A stretch of DNA of 64,000 nt. Origin: Margaritifera margaritifera (Eukaryota; Mollusca; Bivalvia; Unionida; Margaritiferidae). The notes beneath the pieces are model-generated. The model did not search any database and was not told where the DNA came from. It saw only the letters and a program-made list of their open reading frames with translations. Position numbers and translations under genes: made by a program. This document shows, one piece after another, positions 46,111 to 59,312 of this stretch (its first letter is position 1; every line of letters starts with the position of its first letter). Location: positions 809,001 to 873,000 of the forward strand of contig JAQPZY010001523.1 of assembly GCA_029931535.1 (NCBI GenBank), written 5' to 3'.

Positions 46111-47780
46111 GTTCAACTAGATTTGTGTTTGCAAAACATGTATGTCCCCACAGCAGAAACTGCAGACCAAACAAGCACAAAGTCCAAAACAAAATGACAT
46201 GTCAACCCCACGATTGATGCATTACTGCAAAAAAGGTGACCTTGACCACAAGGTCAAAAGGTTTAGCGAGCATGTCACAGATAAAAGTGGCTTAGCTTCA
46301 TAATGATTCATCCAAAGTATGAAGCAAACTCCATCAAGAGGTTTAGGAAATAAAACAAATACAAAACTTCAACCAAAACATTAACACAAATTTTCTATGA
46401 CTGTCACCCGGATGCAAAGGTAAAAGGGACAGATCAGCATGTTGCAGAATGAATTGTTGTAGCTTCATAATTATTCACCCCAAGTACAAACAAAATTCCT
46501 CAATGGGGTTCGGAAATATAAGTCATTGAAAAACTCTAACCAAACCTTAACAAAAAATGTCTGTGACTGTGACTTTGGCCCCAATGTATTTTGCAGAATG
46601 AATTGTCTTAGCTTCATAATGATTCATATCAAGTACAAACAAAATCCTTCAGGGGGTTAAGGAAATATAAGCAAATAAACAAGTTTAACCACAACCTTAA
46701 GACAAATTTTCTATGACTGTGACCATTACCCAAAGATCATAGGGGCAAACAAGGTTGTTGCTGAATTAACTGCTTAAGTTTCATGATGATTCATCCCAAG
46801 TACAAGCAAAATTTATCAAGGGGTTTAGGAAAGATAAGCAAACAAAAACTTGAACAAAAACCTTAACGCAAATTTTTCATGAATGTCCCTTTGATCTCAA
46901 GGTGAAATGGGCAAGCACACATGTCACTGAATGAATTGTCTTAGCTTCGTAATGATTCATGCCAAGTATCTGCTGATGATGACAAATATAATGCCATCAC
47001 AGCCAGAGCTGGAAGAAAAATGACTGCTATGTCTCGCTTCCCACTAACATGGGTTCTACCAAAGTCCAAAATCGTAGAAAAAAAAATTTGAAAAATTGTT
47101 CTAACGGCATAAAATCTAATCAGGTCATCTATTTATAAATACAAACATACATGCCAAATTTAAATTTTCTACCCACATGCTTTTGCTTCATTGTGCTAAC
47201 AAACTTTTTGTTAAAGTTCAAAAAATGTGCTTAAAAAAACTGAAAAAATGTTGTCAAGACCTGAAAATCAAATCAGTTCATCTACATGTGAATACAAATA
47301 TGCCTACCAAATTTCATTTTTCTACTTCACATAGTTTGAGCTAACAATGTTTTTCTCAAAAAAGTTAAAGTCCAAAAAGTTTTTAAATGTGTAAAAAATT
47401 TAAAAACTGTTTTAATGACCTGAAAATCGAATCAGGTAATCTAAATGTGAATACAAACATCCCCACCAAATTAATTTGTACAACTTGAGTGTTTTTTGCT
47501 TAAATGTGCTAAAAAGGTTTTTAAAAAATCTTTTTAAGTCCAAAGAGTTCAAAAATGTCTATAAAATTGAATAAAAGCTGTAAAGGCTAGAAAATCTAAT
47601 ATTGTCATCTACTCATGACCGTGATAAAGTGTGTACAATTTCATGGCTCTAAATCCAATGGTTTTTGTGTTATTGCACTAAAATGGTTTCAGGGCTGGCA
47701 TAGAAACTTGCAGATGTATAGAGATGTACAGAAGTACAGATGGACAGCATCAAAGCAATATGTCTCCTTCTGCATTCACA
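46111..47780 (+). mobile_element. Core-repeat family C5, long copy with two kinds of monomer
   Basis: The left end AGATTTGTGTTTGCAAAACA followed by TGTATGTCCCCAC matches 7282 and 17418. Block one: five units of about 160 bp (near 46296, 46458, 46613, 46777 and 46939) with 'CTTAGCTTCATAATGATTCA' and 'CAAGTACAAACAAAAT..CA.GGGGTTTAGGAAATA'. Block two: four units (near 47111, 47266, 47424 and 47590) with 'GAAAATCAAATCAG.TCATCTA', 'GAATACAAA' and 'TTGTGCTAACAA.GTTTTT'. The right end is about 47715-47780 (ACAGAAGTACAGATGGACAG, then ATGTCTCC). Noncoding. Confidence 0.65.
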
Positions 47781-47939
47781 GTGAGGACATAAAAACAAGC
47801 CTAACAATAAGACATTCATTTTGTCCAGAGAAAGAAGACAATTGTCTTTGTTCTATAATTGCAGTGACATCCAAAGTATAAACATAACCCATGTAGGGTT
47901 TTAGAAAATAGCATTTCATAAAAAACAACGAGGCCCAAA

Positions 47940-49579
47940 CTCTGAGACCTAACAAAATATGTGTGCTTCCAGTTTCATGCTAAAAAAATTGCATTGATTG
48001 GTCGGAATAAGATTTTTTAAAAATCACCTTGGCAACTGACAACTGAAAGCTTGTAAAAGCAAATTCATACATGTAGTGAAACTGTAGAGTGGAAAGAAAA
48101 GTTTGGAGCACTAAGTTGCCACACTGTCTATTAGGCCTAACAAAATATGCATGCTTTCAGTTTCATTTAAAACTCATTCTCCCTATTTACCAAAAGCCAC
48201 CATTGCATAACCTAATTTTATTCCTATGAAAAAAATACTTTGTCAGTATTAGCAAACAGCACAAAGTTTTACAATACATAGATATTCACACTCTATATAA
48301 TTACTTAAATAATCTGCATTTGTCTGAAATAACTTGCTGTAAATTTTAACTGACCATAATTATCAAACAGCACACAAAGGTAGCCACTACTGAATCATGC
48401 TTTGTGGTCGATGGCCAGGGAGCACTGAAAAATATTTGGAGAAACAGCAAACATCTAATATTGTTACCTATGAACAAAATGAAATGTGGTCTGGTCAAAA
48501 CATTCAGAAAATCTGGAATTTGTTAGTTTTTTATAAAAAAAACTTTTATGGTCAGAAAATTTAATGAGTACATGTAGGTGTTCTGAAAATTTGAGGCTCC
48601 TTATATTTAGCTTAATGATGATTATTAAATTTTGAGGTGGTTCTAGAGAAAAGCATACTGGGTTATTATTTTGCTATTTGTGTGACTAATAACATTTAAA
48701 ATATTACATGACATAAAATAATGCATACACGTGTGATAAAATAAAAACAAATATTTCGGGCACTGTAGTATAGCAATACCACTTTAAGGTAGTTTAGTAG
48801 TTTCAAGTTTTGTAGAGCAATGAGGTTAATCGTGTGAATCAGAAATGCACAAACAATATCTACCTGTTTTTCAAGCCCAACACTTAACATGTATTCCCAA
48901 AATTATATATAATGTACTTACGAGTTTTTCTTTTCTGTATTTTTATGTTGTATTTTTAACATTTTATATTTTCTACAGCTTTAAATTAAAAGATTATTCA
49001 ATTTAATCCCAAAGATGTACTATTTTGCTAATTCATATAACTTGTTCTACTGAAATTTATGAATCCTATATTCTAAAATCCTTTTTAAAAAGTTTTAAAA
49101 TGTTTTCCAAGGTGAAGAACTCCCTTCACAACCTGAAAACTGTAAGTCTCAATAGACCTGATCTTAGGTTACTTCCCTTGCTTTAATATGCAAACTGCTA
49201 TTTTGACCTCCACTGTGTTAGGTCAGCCAATCAGATGTAAGATTATCTCATTAATATGCATGGATCTCACTCATTATCGAAACCATCCAAGCACCTGGTG
49301 ATATAATCCCATATTTCAAGTTTGATGATCTCACTCAATATCGAATATGAGACCTTAATGATACAAACATATATTCAAAATTTGATCAAAATCAGATCAG
49401 AAATACGGCCTCCTGAGTGGTAACAAGGTTAACCAATCAGATGCAAGATCACCTCATTTATATGTATGGATCTTGCCCATAATTGAAATATAAACTCCAG
49501 AGTGGTAACAAGCAACTGTTGACAGACACATGGCCATATTATAAGCTTACTTGGCCTTATGGCCAGGTGAGTTAAAACA
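47940..49579 (+). mobile_element. HINE2 copy 3
   Basis: 'AAAGCAAATTCATACATGTA', 'ACACTGTCTATTAGGCCTAA' and 'CAGTTTCATGCTAAAAAAAT' match the left module of copy 1 (8745-8870), here present twice. The middle (49130-49520) holds two diverged units with 'AACCAATCAGATG(C/T)AAGAT'. The right end is the hairpin CTTACTTGGCC-TTAT-GGCCAGGTGAG, with the same loop as copy 1. Confidence 0.75.
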
Positions 49580-49590
49580 CTGGAATAAAC

Positions 49591-50880
49591 AAAAGTCCCT
49601 TGAAGGGACTGCCACTCTACTGGACAAAAAGAATTTCCAGGAATTCAAGATAAGACCATTTCTTCCTTTTAACTTCTCTGTGTTGAAACCTTCTTTGAAA
49701 TTCTTCAGTGATAACAAGATTTTAAAATCAGTTGATGTGGTGCACATAATGGATGTCAGATTGGCACCATTTTCATTTAGAACAAAGTAGACATCATTAG
49801 AAGTCTTGGTGAAAACCCCATGTCATAATGACCATCCACTCAGGGGGAGTAGTAACAAGAAGATTTTCAAGACAGCTGTCATGACAGACATATTGGATGT
49901 ACAACTGGCACCATTTTCATTTAAGACCAGCTAGATATCATAAGAAGTCTATTGGTGAAAACCCAATGTTGACATAACCGTCCATTTGGAAGGAGAAGAG
50001 ATAACAATATTTTCAAGATAGCCACCAAGGTGGCCATATTGAGGGTTAGTCATTTTCATTAGAACAAGCCTGACATCATAAGAACTCTTCTGATGAAAAC
50101 CCCATGTCAAAATCTATTTATGAGGAGTAGCGAAAACATGATTTTCAAAATGGCCACATACTGGATGTCAGATCAGCACCATTTCAATTTAGGATCAACA
50201 AAACATTATAAGAAGTCTTTTAGTGGAAACCCCATGCTGATATGACCATTCATTCATTCAGAAGAAGTGACAAGAAGATTTTCAAAACAGCCATCATGGC
50301 AGTCATATTGGATTCACAACTGGCACAATTTTCATTTAGGACCAACTAGACATCATAAGAAGTCTTCTTGTGAAAACACCATGTCAATATGACTTTCCAT
50401 TCAGGAGGAGTAACAATAACACGATTTTCAAGATGGTGGCCATATTGGATGTTAGATCAGCACAATTTTTATCCAGGACCAACTAGATATCATAAGAAGT
50501 CTTTTAGTGAAAACCCCATGTTGATATGACCATCCATGTAGGAGTAGTGATAACAATTTTCAAGATGGCTGCCATGACGGCCATATTGGACGTCAGATCA
50601 GCATCATATTCATTTATGTCCAACTAGATATCATACGAAGTCTTTTTAATAAGAACCCCATGTTGATATAACAATCCACTCATGAGGTGTAGCAATAAAA
50701 ATTTTCAAGACAGCCTCTGTGGTGGACATATTGGATGTCCAGGCAGCTCCATTTTCATTTAGTACCAACTAGACCAAAGGATGAATGTGTGTGTACAATT
50801 TTACGGCAATCCTCAGAGTGGTTTAGAAGGAGTAGCGATAATAAACTTGTGCTAACAAACGGACCAGTAGAGCTAAAAAC
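49591..50880 (+). mobile_element. HINE1 copy, full length, hairpin eroded
   Basis: Perfect left palindrome AGTCCCTTGAAGGGACT at 49594-49610, then CACTCTACTGG. The left module matches 27217. About eight core monomers follow, with variable spacing. The right module runs to GGACCAGTAGAGCTAAAAAC, but the left arm of the 3' hairpin and part of the tail are deleted. It begins about 12 bp beyond the HINE2 terminus. The frames at 49547-49790 are repeat shadows. Confidence 0.88.
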
Positions 50881-52717
50881 CTATTAAAAAAACTGTTGAA
50901 AACAACACCATCTGAGAAGCGACTGCTATGTCTCATGTGATCATCAACATGAGTTCGGCAGAAAGAAAATGACAGGATATACAGCTCATATATCTTCCAT
51001 ATAAGTATGAAATTATACCAACATCAATATATGGTATATATGATGTGAGACAGTCTGCTTACATTTTTCCCCAAAAATTGCATGAATAAATTGTTATTTA
51101 TGATAAGCATCAGGCTTAGTATTTCTGAAATATGATAAATAGCTTGAAATAACAGGGCAAATACTTATGTGAACTAATTGCATATCATCAATCAAATTTC
51201 AGGTCAGTAATTCTTACTAGCCCATGTTTTCCACCAATGGGTGTTATAATGCAACAAAACAAACTGAAATAAGCAGTTGTATATTTATTTTTACATTTTA
51301 TTTTCTTCAATTTGTTTCTTTTCTTCAGAAATGACCTATCAGAAATGACCTATAAAATAACTATTAACATCCTTAATTCCTCATACACAAGATTCTTTTG
51401 CACACACTCCAATCCCCCCACACACACATAATTTCCATTATTATATCCATTAGGCAATTGAGATTCAAATACTTATACAATCAACATGAATCAATATTAA
51501 ATGTATTAGACATGCATTTTGTGCCACTGTGAAATATTTTCAAATTTGACCAATGTCATATAACATATTACAAAACTTGAAGTCCAAAACTTAAAATTAG
51601 TACACCAATTTTATGGTGCATAAAAACTGGTATATACAGCATGGATGCACATGCAATTGTAGTTACTAAACTCTGCTGTATTCTGGCAGCATTCAATGCC
51701 ATTATGCCAGTCTCAATACTTTTGTAGTACAATAAAGATCAAAATGCAAGTAATTATCAAAAGATAGGAGTATATTTTGGACAAAAAGCATGAGGAAAAT
51801 CCGAAGATTAATATATAATAAATGACAGAGTTCTCTGCGGAGATACTCCTTGCTTCCATGGCACACAGTTTATTGCTCTGGACCTTAACTTCCCAAGTTG
51901 GGTCTACATATTTCTATGATGACCTCTCAATTTTTGGAGAAATGAAGCTCTGGATTTCCATTTTCAGAATCCTTCAGCAGGGGTCTCCATGGGATGAATA
52001 TGAAGAGTGTACCAGAAACAGTTAAACTGAATTAAGTTTTAAATGGTCCTCCTAAATGACCAATACAAATATGTCATTTTTTGTTTGCTTCATAAGTAAA
52101 ATTAAAAGTTGCTTGGCCCATCAAACTTTCTTGATTGCCTCTAAAATATTTCAAACAGTCTATAGTTCTTCCTACTTTTGCACTGCATCATATGAGCAAG
52201 TAGGCCTCTGGCCCATCAAGAGGGGCCTTTTTTAAATAAACCCACCCCACCCCCATCCCCACCCACCACAACCACCACCGCACAGGCTTGATAGTGTATC
52301 TGACAATCTATGTATTAGTGTGTGTGTTGATGCATATATACATATATTATGTGCAAGCTTCCCTGCATAATACTGCACAGATCCCACATACAAACACCTA
52401 AAATCAAGACTTCAAAATTTGGGATATGACTGAACACTAGAAAAATGGAGAATTCTCAACCTTCTCACTAGCACACAGCTGTAAGTATTCCTTTAAAATC
52501 TGCTTTTTTTTCCCTTCAAAATATTCCAAGTGATTGCATTATGATTTCATGAAAACTGGATGAAAAATGTCACAAGATTTAAAACTGTATATGTTATAAA
52601 ATGTATATAACTGCAGAACAATATGTAAAAGACCAAGATACCCACTTGGTCTGACAAGATCTTATTCAATGACCGAACCACTACTAGTCCAAATACAACT
52701 GCAGAATGATTCATACC

Positions 52718-52718
<1 letters not shown>
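50881..52718. other. No recognised feature
   Basis: 'GCGACTGCTATGTCTCATGT' at 50918-50937 matches 'GACTGCTATGTCTCGCTTCC' at 47022-47041, a short dispersed repeat. The remainder is AT-rich, with a CCACC-rich patch at 52245-52282. No coding signal. Confidence 0.4.
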
Positions 52719-52749
<31 letters not shown>

Positions 52750-52793
52750 TGTATGTATGTATGTGTGTATGTGTGTATGTGTGTGTGTATGTA
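52719..52793. repeat. (ATGT)n and (GT)n microsatellite
   Basis: ATGT tetranucleotide repeats grading into GTGTGTAT. The His/Thr/Tyr repeat ORF on the minus strand is an artefact of this. Confidence 0.9.
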
Positions 52794-52949
52794 ACATTTT
52801 CTCCAGTGACGCATGATCATAAAGATTCTTAGCGGACAATCAGACAAGTTGGTGGTCCATTGAAAATTCTGTTATGCCACAGTTGATTCACAGATACCAC
52901 CCATGAAGGAATGGGTCAATTTGCCTGGGGGTGGTTTCTGGATGTGTAT

Positions 52950-53120
52950 TGTTTGTTTCTTTGTTTGGTGTTTAAACTTTAAACAGTACTTCAACACATG
53001 AAAGGTTATACTGTGCCAAGGTGAATGGAGTAAAATGCCTTGCTCAGGGACACATCATGTCGCCAACTCAGCCTGGTGTGGGTAGCATTTGTGAGTCCAG
53101 CATACTGACCACTGACCTCT
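52950..53120 (-). mobile_element. SINE, minus strand, diverged head
   Basis: The layout matches the minus-strand copy at 15250: tail 'GTTTGGTGTTTAAA', then 'GAAAGGTTATACTGTGCCAA', 'GGTGAATGGAGTAAAATGCC', 'TTGCTCAGGGACACATCATG', 'CGCCAACTCAGCCTGG'. The tRNA head (reverse complement GTCAGTGGTCAGTATGCTGG) is degenerate. Confidence 0.65.
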
Positions 53121-54158
53121 AAATGTGTAAACTGGTCAATGGTCTTTGAAGTCTTATCCACTCCTGGGGGGAAGGGCAAGGGGGATAGGGGTAATGCAGG
53201 GATAGTAGCTGAGACAAGGGTATGCTCAATACTGCTTTTTGCTGCTGATGTTGAGTGATAAAATGCACAAACAAATGAGGAAGTGTACTAGTTTGAATCA
53301 GCCATTAAGAAAACAAAAGAGATACAGATCTTTAATTGCATAATTATTCATTTAATTAGGCCCTCTCTTAAAATTTAGGTCCCCAGGCTTCCCTGAGAGA
53401 AAAAACAATTTTTGCAAGTCTCATCTACCAACAGTCTGTAAATTATAGACAGTTTTAGCTATTAAAAAGACAGTTTGACCGATTAGGCTTTGTTTTTACC
53501 AATAGGTTCTTTTTGTTTTGAGGACCTATATTCTTCAAGGACAAGAAAGCTATTTTTATTGGCAATAAGTGAGACTAATCAATGATCAAAAACACCAAAA
53601 CTTCATTTTATGCCCAAATGCATTTTATGGCCAAACAGCCTCCATTCAACCAACAAAAGCTGAATCTGAGTTGAAGTGATGACCAGTAGACTTGACAGAT
53701 TTTATAATGGGAACCCAAACTCAGACTCCCTTGGTGGCTGAACCATCAGTATGAATCTGTCAATCACAAGCAGTAACTGACAGCATTTCAAATATGTTCC
53801 CCCAGCCTAAGGGCGCAACAGTTATTGGCTTATTGGCCTGTATCCCTTGCTCTGCTGGGGTGCAGTAGTGAAAAATGGAATTTGATGAGATGACTTTTGT
53901 CATCCCTAATACAGAAACTAAAGCACATATTCAGTTCAAAACATCAGTCAATGATGGATATAAATCAATTATAGCTCAATTCATATGAAAAATAATTTAT
54001 GTATCTTAACTAAACTAAAAACAAACAAGAATCTATCGTAGGATTCAGATCTCATGAAAGAAACATATGGAAATAAAAACTGACGACAAGTTAAAATATA
54101 TGATCTTTGACTTAGGTAGCGAGTAGACAAGTACACAAACAGTCATATGGAATGTCTA
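53121..54158. other. No recognised feature
   Basis: AT-rich DNA; a GGGGGGAAGGGCAAGGGGGA patch lies near 53166. No supported element or gene. Confidence 0.4.
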
Positions 54159-54379
54159 CCATATTTATCCATATATAATCCACACTCAACTATGAATAGT
54201 ATATACCAAGATATGCTGTTGTACAATGTGCAAACGCAGATATGGGTCTAATTCTGTGCTATCTGTTCTGCTTATGATTTCAAGTGAACATCAGAGACCC
54301 TGATCTGCCAGCTGATTATTTATCAGTGGCACTGGGTCTAATTTTGTGCTGTTTGCCTAATGTACATGGATAAATATGG
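54159..54379. mobile_element. TA-flanked MITE, 221 bp
   Basis: CCATATTTATCCAT at the left is inverted at the right (ATGGATAAATATGG), with TA on both sides (54157-54158 and 54380-54381). The TA duplication points to mariner-type mobilisation. An internal inner repeat ('GGGTCTAATTCTGTGCT' / 'GGGTCTAATTTTGTGCT' at 54245 and 54331) is direct. Noncoding. Confidence 0.65.
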
Positions 54380-54842
54380 TAGTCCTAAGACTAATGACAA
54401 ACTTGTGCATTGCAAGATACTTGTATACAGCACGAGAATACACAGAATCTTCAAGATTTTCAGTATCTTTAACATTTTTTGAGAAATGTACTTTGAGTTT
54501 ATAATGCACTAGTCACTTATAATATTATGTGATGCAGAGAGTAGGGTACGTCACTGTTATACTTGCTGAGAAATTAAAGTCCCCAATTACTGTTCACTTT
54601 TCAACTATAATTCTAACTGTAAATATTATCCAAAGCACTTAGAGGAAAAATGAAACATATTTAACTGAATACTTTATTGTATCACTTAATTCACACACTG
54701 TTACACTGGGATGTTAAGGGGCAGCAATTGCAATTAATTGGTCTTCCAGACAACTGATACAATTGTGTGTGTGTACACAAGCAAAGGTACACTGTGTGCA
54801 TATCCACTTAAATTGCTTAAGAGGTTCTACTCCCACAAAGCT

Positions 54843-54846
<4 letters not shown>

Positions 54847-54920
<74 letters not shown>
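54847..54920. repeat. (CT)n microsatellite, 74 bp
   Basis: An uninterrupted TC dinucleotide run. It yields artefactual Arg-Glu and Ser-Leu ORFs on the two strands. Confidence 0.95.
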
Positions 54921-54922
<2 letters not shown>

Positions 54923-56454
54923 GGACAGGAAGATGATAAGATGATTGATAGATAGATGGATGGATAAATGGATAGAATGACTGCTCAACTGAGTGATTAA
55001 TAGACAAACAAGAAGAGGTTAAATAAATATACTGCAAGATATGTAGATGATTTAGATTGCATTCAATAAAATTACATGTAAACTGCATGAAATTATCATA
55101 GATAGATAATCAGATAGATAGACATGGATAAATGTATAGACCTAGATATTCATGTAAATACATATATTAACAGATACATAAATACATAGCTATCAAAACC
55201 TTATGATAATTAATTACATAACTATGGCAACTACTGCCACTTTAGAAGCATCTGAATGCATCTTTCCTGGCCTGTAAGTAGCATGGCATTATGAAACATG
55301 TGATGGAGGTCTTCAAGGGCTTACAGCTGTGTTATGTATAAACACTGACAAGTACCATGTTTATTCTTTCATGTAATAATGAGCTCATATCTGATCTGTG
55401 TAAATTGCATGTAGACTCTAATCTCCAACCATGTAACACACCAAGAGAATGAATGTTAAGTCTAACTGTCCAGTCTGGTGATTAATAACCAGTAAAGATC
55501 CTGCTCTGCTGGTATATTTTGCAGATTACCCAGGTCTTGATCTGAATTTTTCCAAATGGCATTATGAGGTACCACACCACTAATCAGCTGCTACAGCATC
55601 CTCCTCGAGATCTCAAGAAAAATATTTTTGTTCTCCTCCAACTTTTTCTGGAGAACTGATTAATGCAGAATGTTACTGACCTCAAACACTGGGATATGAC
55701 TGGTAGTCTGATGATGTGACATGGTACCCTGTTCCCTGTCATGATGCCTCGTGCAATCGAGCCAACCGTAATAAGAGGTCATAGTACCATTTTGATCGCC
55801 AAAGTAGTAAATTTTTCACATTTTTACCATTCTAGAAGGAATCATTAATTTTAAGTCACTCTTTTGTATCAAGTACACAGGTTGACAAATTTGACAACTT
55901 TTGCTTTAAAAGCAATGTACAAATTGTGATGTGTACAGTGCTTGCTCATTACAAAGATGTTCATGAAAGCCATACAAGTAACCCACAGGATGATTCCAAC
56001 AATAACATTTTAAGGCCACCATTCCTAAAATTTGGAATGTTTATCACAAAACAGTATTTGGGGGAATTTTAAAGACATAGACTTCTTGTTTCTAACATCA
56101 TAATTTTTGTTGTAAATTGTTTTCAGATGACCCTTCATAGCAGATTAAAAAATTAATATTAGAAGGGTTTGTGTATAGTAGAAACCAAACTTAGTTATAT
56201 AAATCTGTTCTTGTTTGGTAATGAAGTTGTCTTTTTTGGTAATAGTAGTAGTAGTAGCAGTAGTACCAGTTGTTGTTCTTGTGTTCTTTGGTATAAACAA
56301 CAAAACAACAAATTTATCTGTTTTTATTCATCTAAGATAATATAAATTTAGGCCACATTATAATAATTTTGTTTGACACTTACATGTGTTATTGGAATAA
56401 AGGTGTTCTATGATCATATGGCACCTTTAGTTTCACATCAAATTAACTGGAATA
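54921..56454. other. No recognised feature
   Basis: GATAGATGGATGGATA-type short repeats at 54948-54975 and 55100-55125, and a GTAGTAGTAGTAG run at 56244. The rest is AT-rich without coding or repeat boundaries. Confidence 0.4.
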
Positions 56455-57626
56455 CTGTACACTAGAGGTGAGGTATTACTGGTATACATGTACTGGTCAG
56501 CCGTGGTATTTTTTCTGGTGGTACATACCACGGTACTTTTTCACTGTACCGGTACTTCTGTAGTTTCCATCAGTAAGGAATGAACGGAAATTCCCGAGTA
56601 ATCTTATTACAAGTTTATTGATATCGACAGCATGTTTTCAATTTTCATGACAAAATAAATCAATTTTTTTTTTACAAAACAGTTGTATTTGTCAAAAATT
56701 ATTTTTGAATGTATCAAATATAATTATATTTATGATCCTTTAATCACGTTTGACACATGTCACATATGCCAACAAGATGGCCAAATGGGATGTTGTGAAA
56801 GATATTCAGGCCAAATCCAAATTTTGGAAAATTTTCAGATTAAAATGAAATTACAAAAAATGACATATTTTAGTTATTTACTAGTGTATGTTAATGTGTT
56901 AAGTACCTGTATTCCTTTGTAAGACTGCGAATCGTCCTAAGATTTTCAGGAGAGCCATTGTTTTCTGTTTGAATTTTACTTAATTTTTTAAGCCAACTAA
57001 ATATTTTTTCATTTGTTGAGTAAGTTGTGTTTTATGTTTAATGGCCATCTCTGATAAATATCTTGCCTGGGTGTTGGCATCCCACTCAAAGTTTACCTGC
57101 CTATTATATCAACAGTGAAGTGAGTAAATTGTAGGCTTCAGTGTCAACACTTCCTATTTTTATCAACAAGGTCCATAATGTTAGAACAATGTTTTTCACA
57201 GGGTGACAGCTATAGCGTAAGCTTAATCATCCAAATCTAGTTAAAGTTTTAAGATTACAACTTATACAACAATTAACATACAAATAGCAAATTTGTCTAC
57301 TATAAGGTACTGACCATTTAATTGGAGGGGGGGGGCTGCTATTTTCTTTTTACTGGGATATTTTATTTTCTTTTATCTCAAGATAATTAATCTTTTTTCA
57401 AATAATATGATGGATATAATATGGCATTATTTTGCTATTATTCAGAGCAAGATATTTCTTCCAGCTATTGACAGACGGATATTAAAATAAAAAGTCACAG
57501 GTCCCTGCCCCAGAACATTAAATTGTTGGTCCCTAATATAATTGCAGTATACCGTGGTATGTATCACAGTATGTTCAGAAATACAGTGGTACAAAAGTTT
57601 TCATGGTACCCAGCTCTACTGAACAC
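56455..57626. mobile_element. hAT-like nonautonomous element, 1.16 kb
   Basis: The element at 56463-57618 begins TAGAGGTGAGGTATTACTGG and ends TGGTACCCAGCTCTA; the inverted ends agree at most of the first 13 positions. Flanks CTGTACAC (56455-56462) and CTGAACAC (57619-57626) match at 7 of 8. Subterminal 'CCGTGGTAT' and 'TACCGTGGTATGTA' motifs occur near both ends, inverted. The internal 79-codon frame (56683-56922) is not recognisable as transposase. Confidence 0.8.
57306..57536. mobile_element. Nested small inverted-end element
   Basis: Inside the hAT-like element, AAGGTACTGACCATTTAATT (left) pairs with TAGGGACCAACAATTTAATG (right, reverse complement), followed on each side by G-rich sequence. 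A related left end lies at 32126. The target duplication cannot be decided. Confidence 0.4.
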
Positions 57627-57637
57627 AATAAAAAAAC

Positions 57638-59178
57638 AAATGTCCCTCAAATGGACTGACACTCTACTGGGCGAAAAGAATCTCCAGGAATTCAAGATAA
57701 GACCATTTCTACCTTTTAACTGTCAAGTGTTGAAACCATCTCTGATATTCTTCATCAATAACAAAATTTTCAAATCAGCTGCTGTGGTACACATATTGGA
57801 TGTCAGATTGGCACCATTTTCATTAAGAGCAAAGTGGACATCATTGTAAGTCTTTTGGTGAAAATCGAATGTTATAATCATCATCCATTCAGGGGGAGTA
57901 GTGACAACAAGACTTTTAAGACAGTCATCATGCCAGCCATACTGGATGTACAACTAGCATCATTTTCATTTAGGACCAACTAGGTATCATAAGAAGTCTA
58001 TTGCTGAAAACTCTATGTTGATATAGCCATCCATTTGGAGAGGAGTAGAGATAACAATATTTTCAAGATATGACTTTCCATTCAGCAGTAGCAATAAAAA
58101 GATTTTCAAGATGGTTGCTGTGGCAGCCATACTGGACATCAGATCAGCACCATTTTCATTTAAGACAAACTGGACAGCATAAGAAGTCTTCTGGTGAAAA
58201 CCCCACATCAATAAGACTTTCTCTTCAAGTAGAGTTGTGATAACAATATTTTTAAGATGGCTGCCATGGCAGTCACATTCGACATCAGATTGGCATCATT
58301 TTTATTTAGGACCAGCTAGACATCATAAGAAGTCTTGTAGCGAAAACCCAATGTTGATACGACCATCCATTCAGGAGGAGTAGCGATAACAAAATTTCAA
58401 GCTGGTTGCCATGGCGGTCATACTTGTCATCAGATTGGCACCATTTTCATTTAGGACCATCTATACATCATGGGAAGTCTTTTAGTGAAAATCCAATGTT
58501 GATATGACCATCCATTAAGGAGGAGTAGCAATAACAAGATTTTCAAGATGGCTGCTGTGGTGGCCATATTGAATGTCAGATCGGCACTATTTTCATTTAG
58601 GACCAACTAAACATCATACAAAGCCTTTCAGTGAAAACCCAGTGTTGATATGACCATCCGTTTAGAAGGAGTAGCGATAAAAAGATTTTCAATATGGCCA
58701 CCATGGCACGCATATTGGACATCAGATCGGCACCATTTTCATTTAGGACCAACTAGACATTTTACAACCATCCATTCAGGACGAGTAGCGATAACAAGAT
58801 TTTCAAGATGGCCACTGTGGCAGCCATATTGGATGTCAGATCAGCACCATTTTCATTTAGGACCAACTAGACATCATAGGAAGTTTTCTAGTGAAAACCC
58901 CATGTTGATATGACCATCCATTCAAGAGGAGTAGCAATAACAGATTTTCAATATGGCTGCCATGGTGGCCATATTGGATGTCAGATTGGAACCATTTTCA
59001 TTTAGGACCAACTAGATATCATACAAAGTGTTTTAGTGAAAACCCCATGTTGATATGACCATCCAATCACAAGAAGTAGCGATAACAAGATTTTCAAGAT
59101 GGCCACTGTGGCGACCATATTGGATGTCAGAGCAGCACCATTTTCATTTAGGACCAACTAAACTATGGGATGAATGTG
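57638..59178 (+). mobile_element. HINE1 copy, 5' and core part (split by a hAT element)
   Basis: Left end AAATGTCCCTCAAATGGACT then ACTCTACTGGG. The left module is as at 27217. About nine core monomers follow; the last ones are the best ordered in the window (GACCAACTA at 58861, 59006 and 59152, i.e. 145 and 146 bp apart). The right module starts 'GGGATGAATGTG' and is cut at 59178 by the hAT insertion; it resumes at 60948. It starts 12 bp after the target duplication of the preceding hAT-like element. Confidence 0.9.
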
Positions 59179-59312
59179 CAGGGCTGTGTAAATTTATTTT
59201 TTCATCCACATGTCCAGGACAAGTGGTTTCAGAAAATTCATTTGTCCTTCCTACCTTTTCACTTGTCCCAAAATTTAAATCACTAGTCAAGATTTGATGA
59301 GATGTATGCACT

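Noticed and set aside
54714..55088. 124-codon minus ORF with a long Arg-Glu run
   Set aside because: Produced by the (CT)n microsatellite at 54847-54920.
57523..57849. 108-codon ORF on the + strand
   Set aside because: It crosses the boundary between the hAT-like element and the HINE1 left module; it is a frame through two unrelated repeats.
58650..59297. ORFs with 'SRWPLWRPYWMSDQHHFHLGPTR' type repeats
   Set aside because: Read-through of HINE1 core monomers; the same peptide appears in several HINE1 copies in different lengths and frames.
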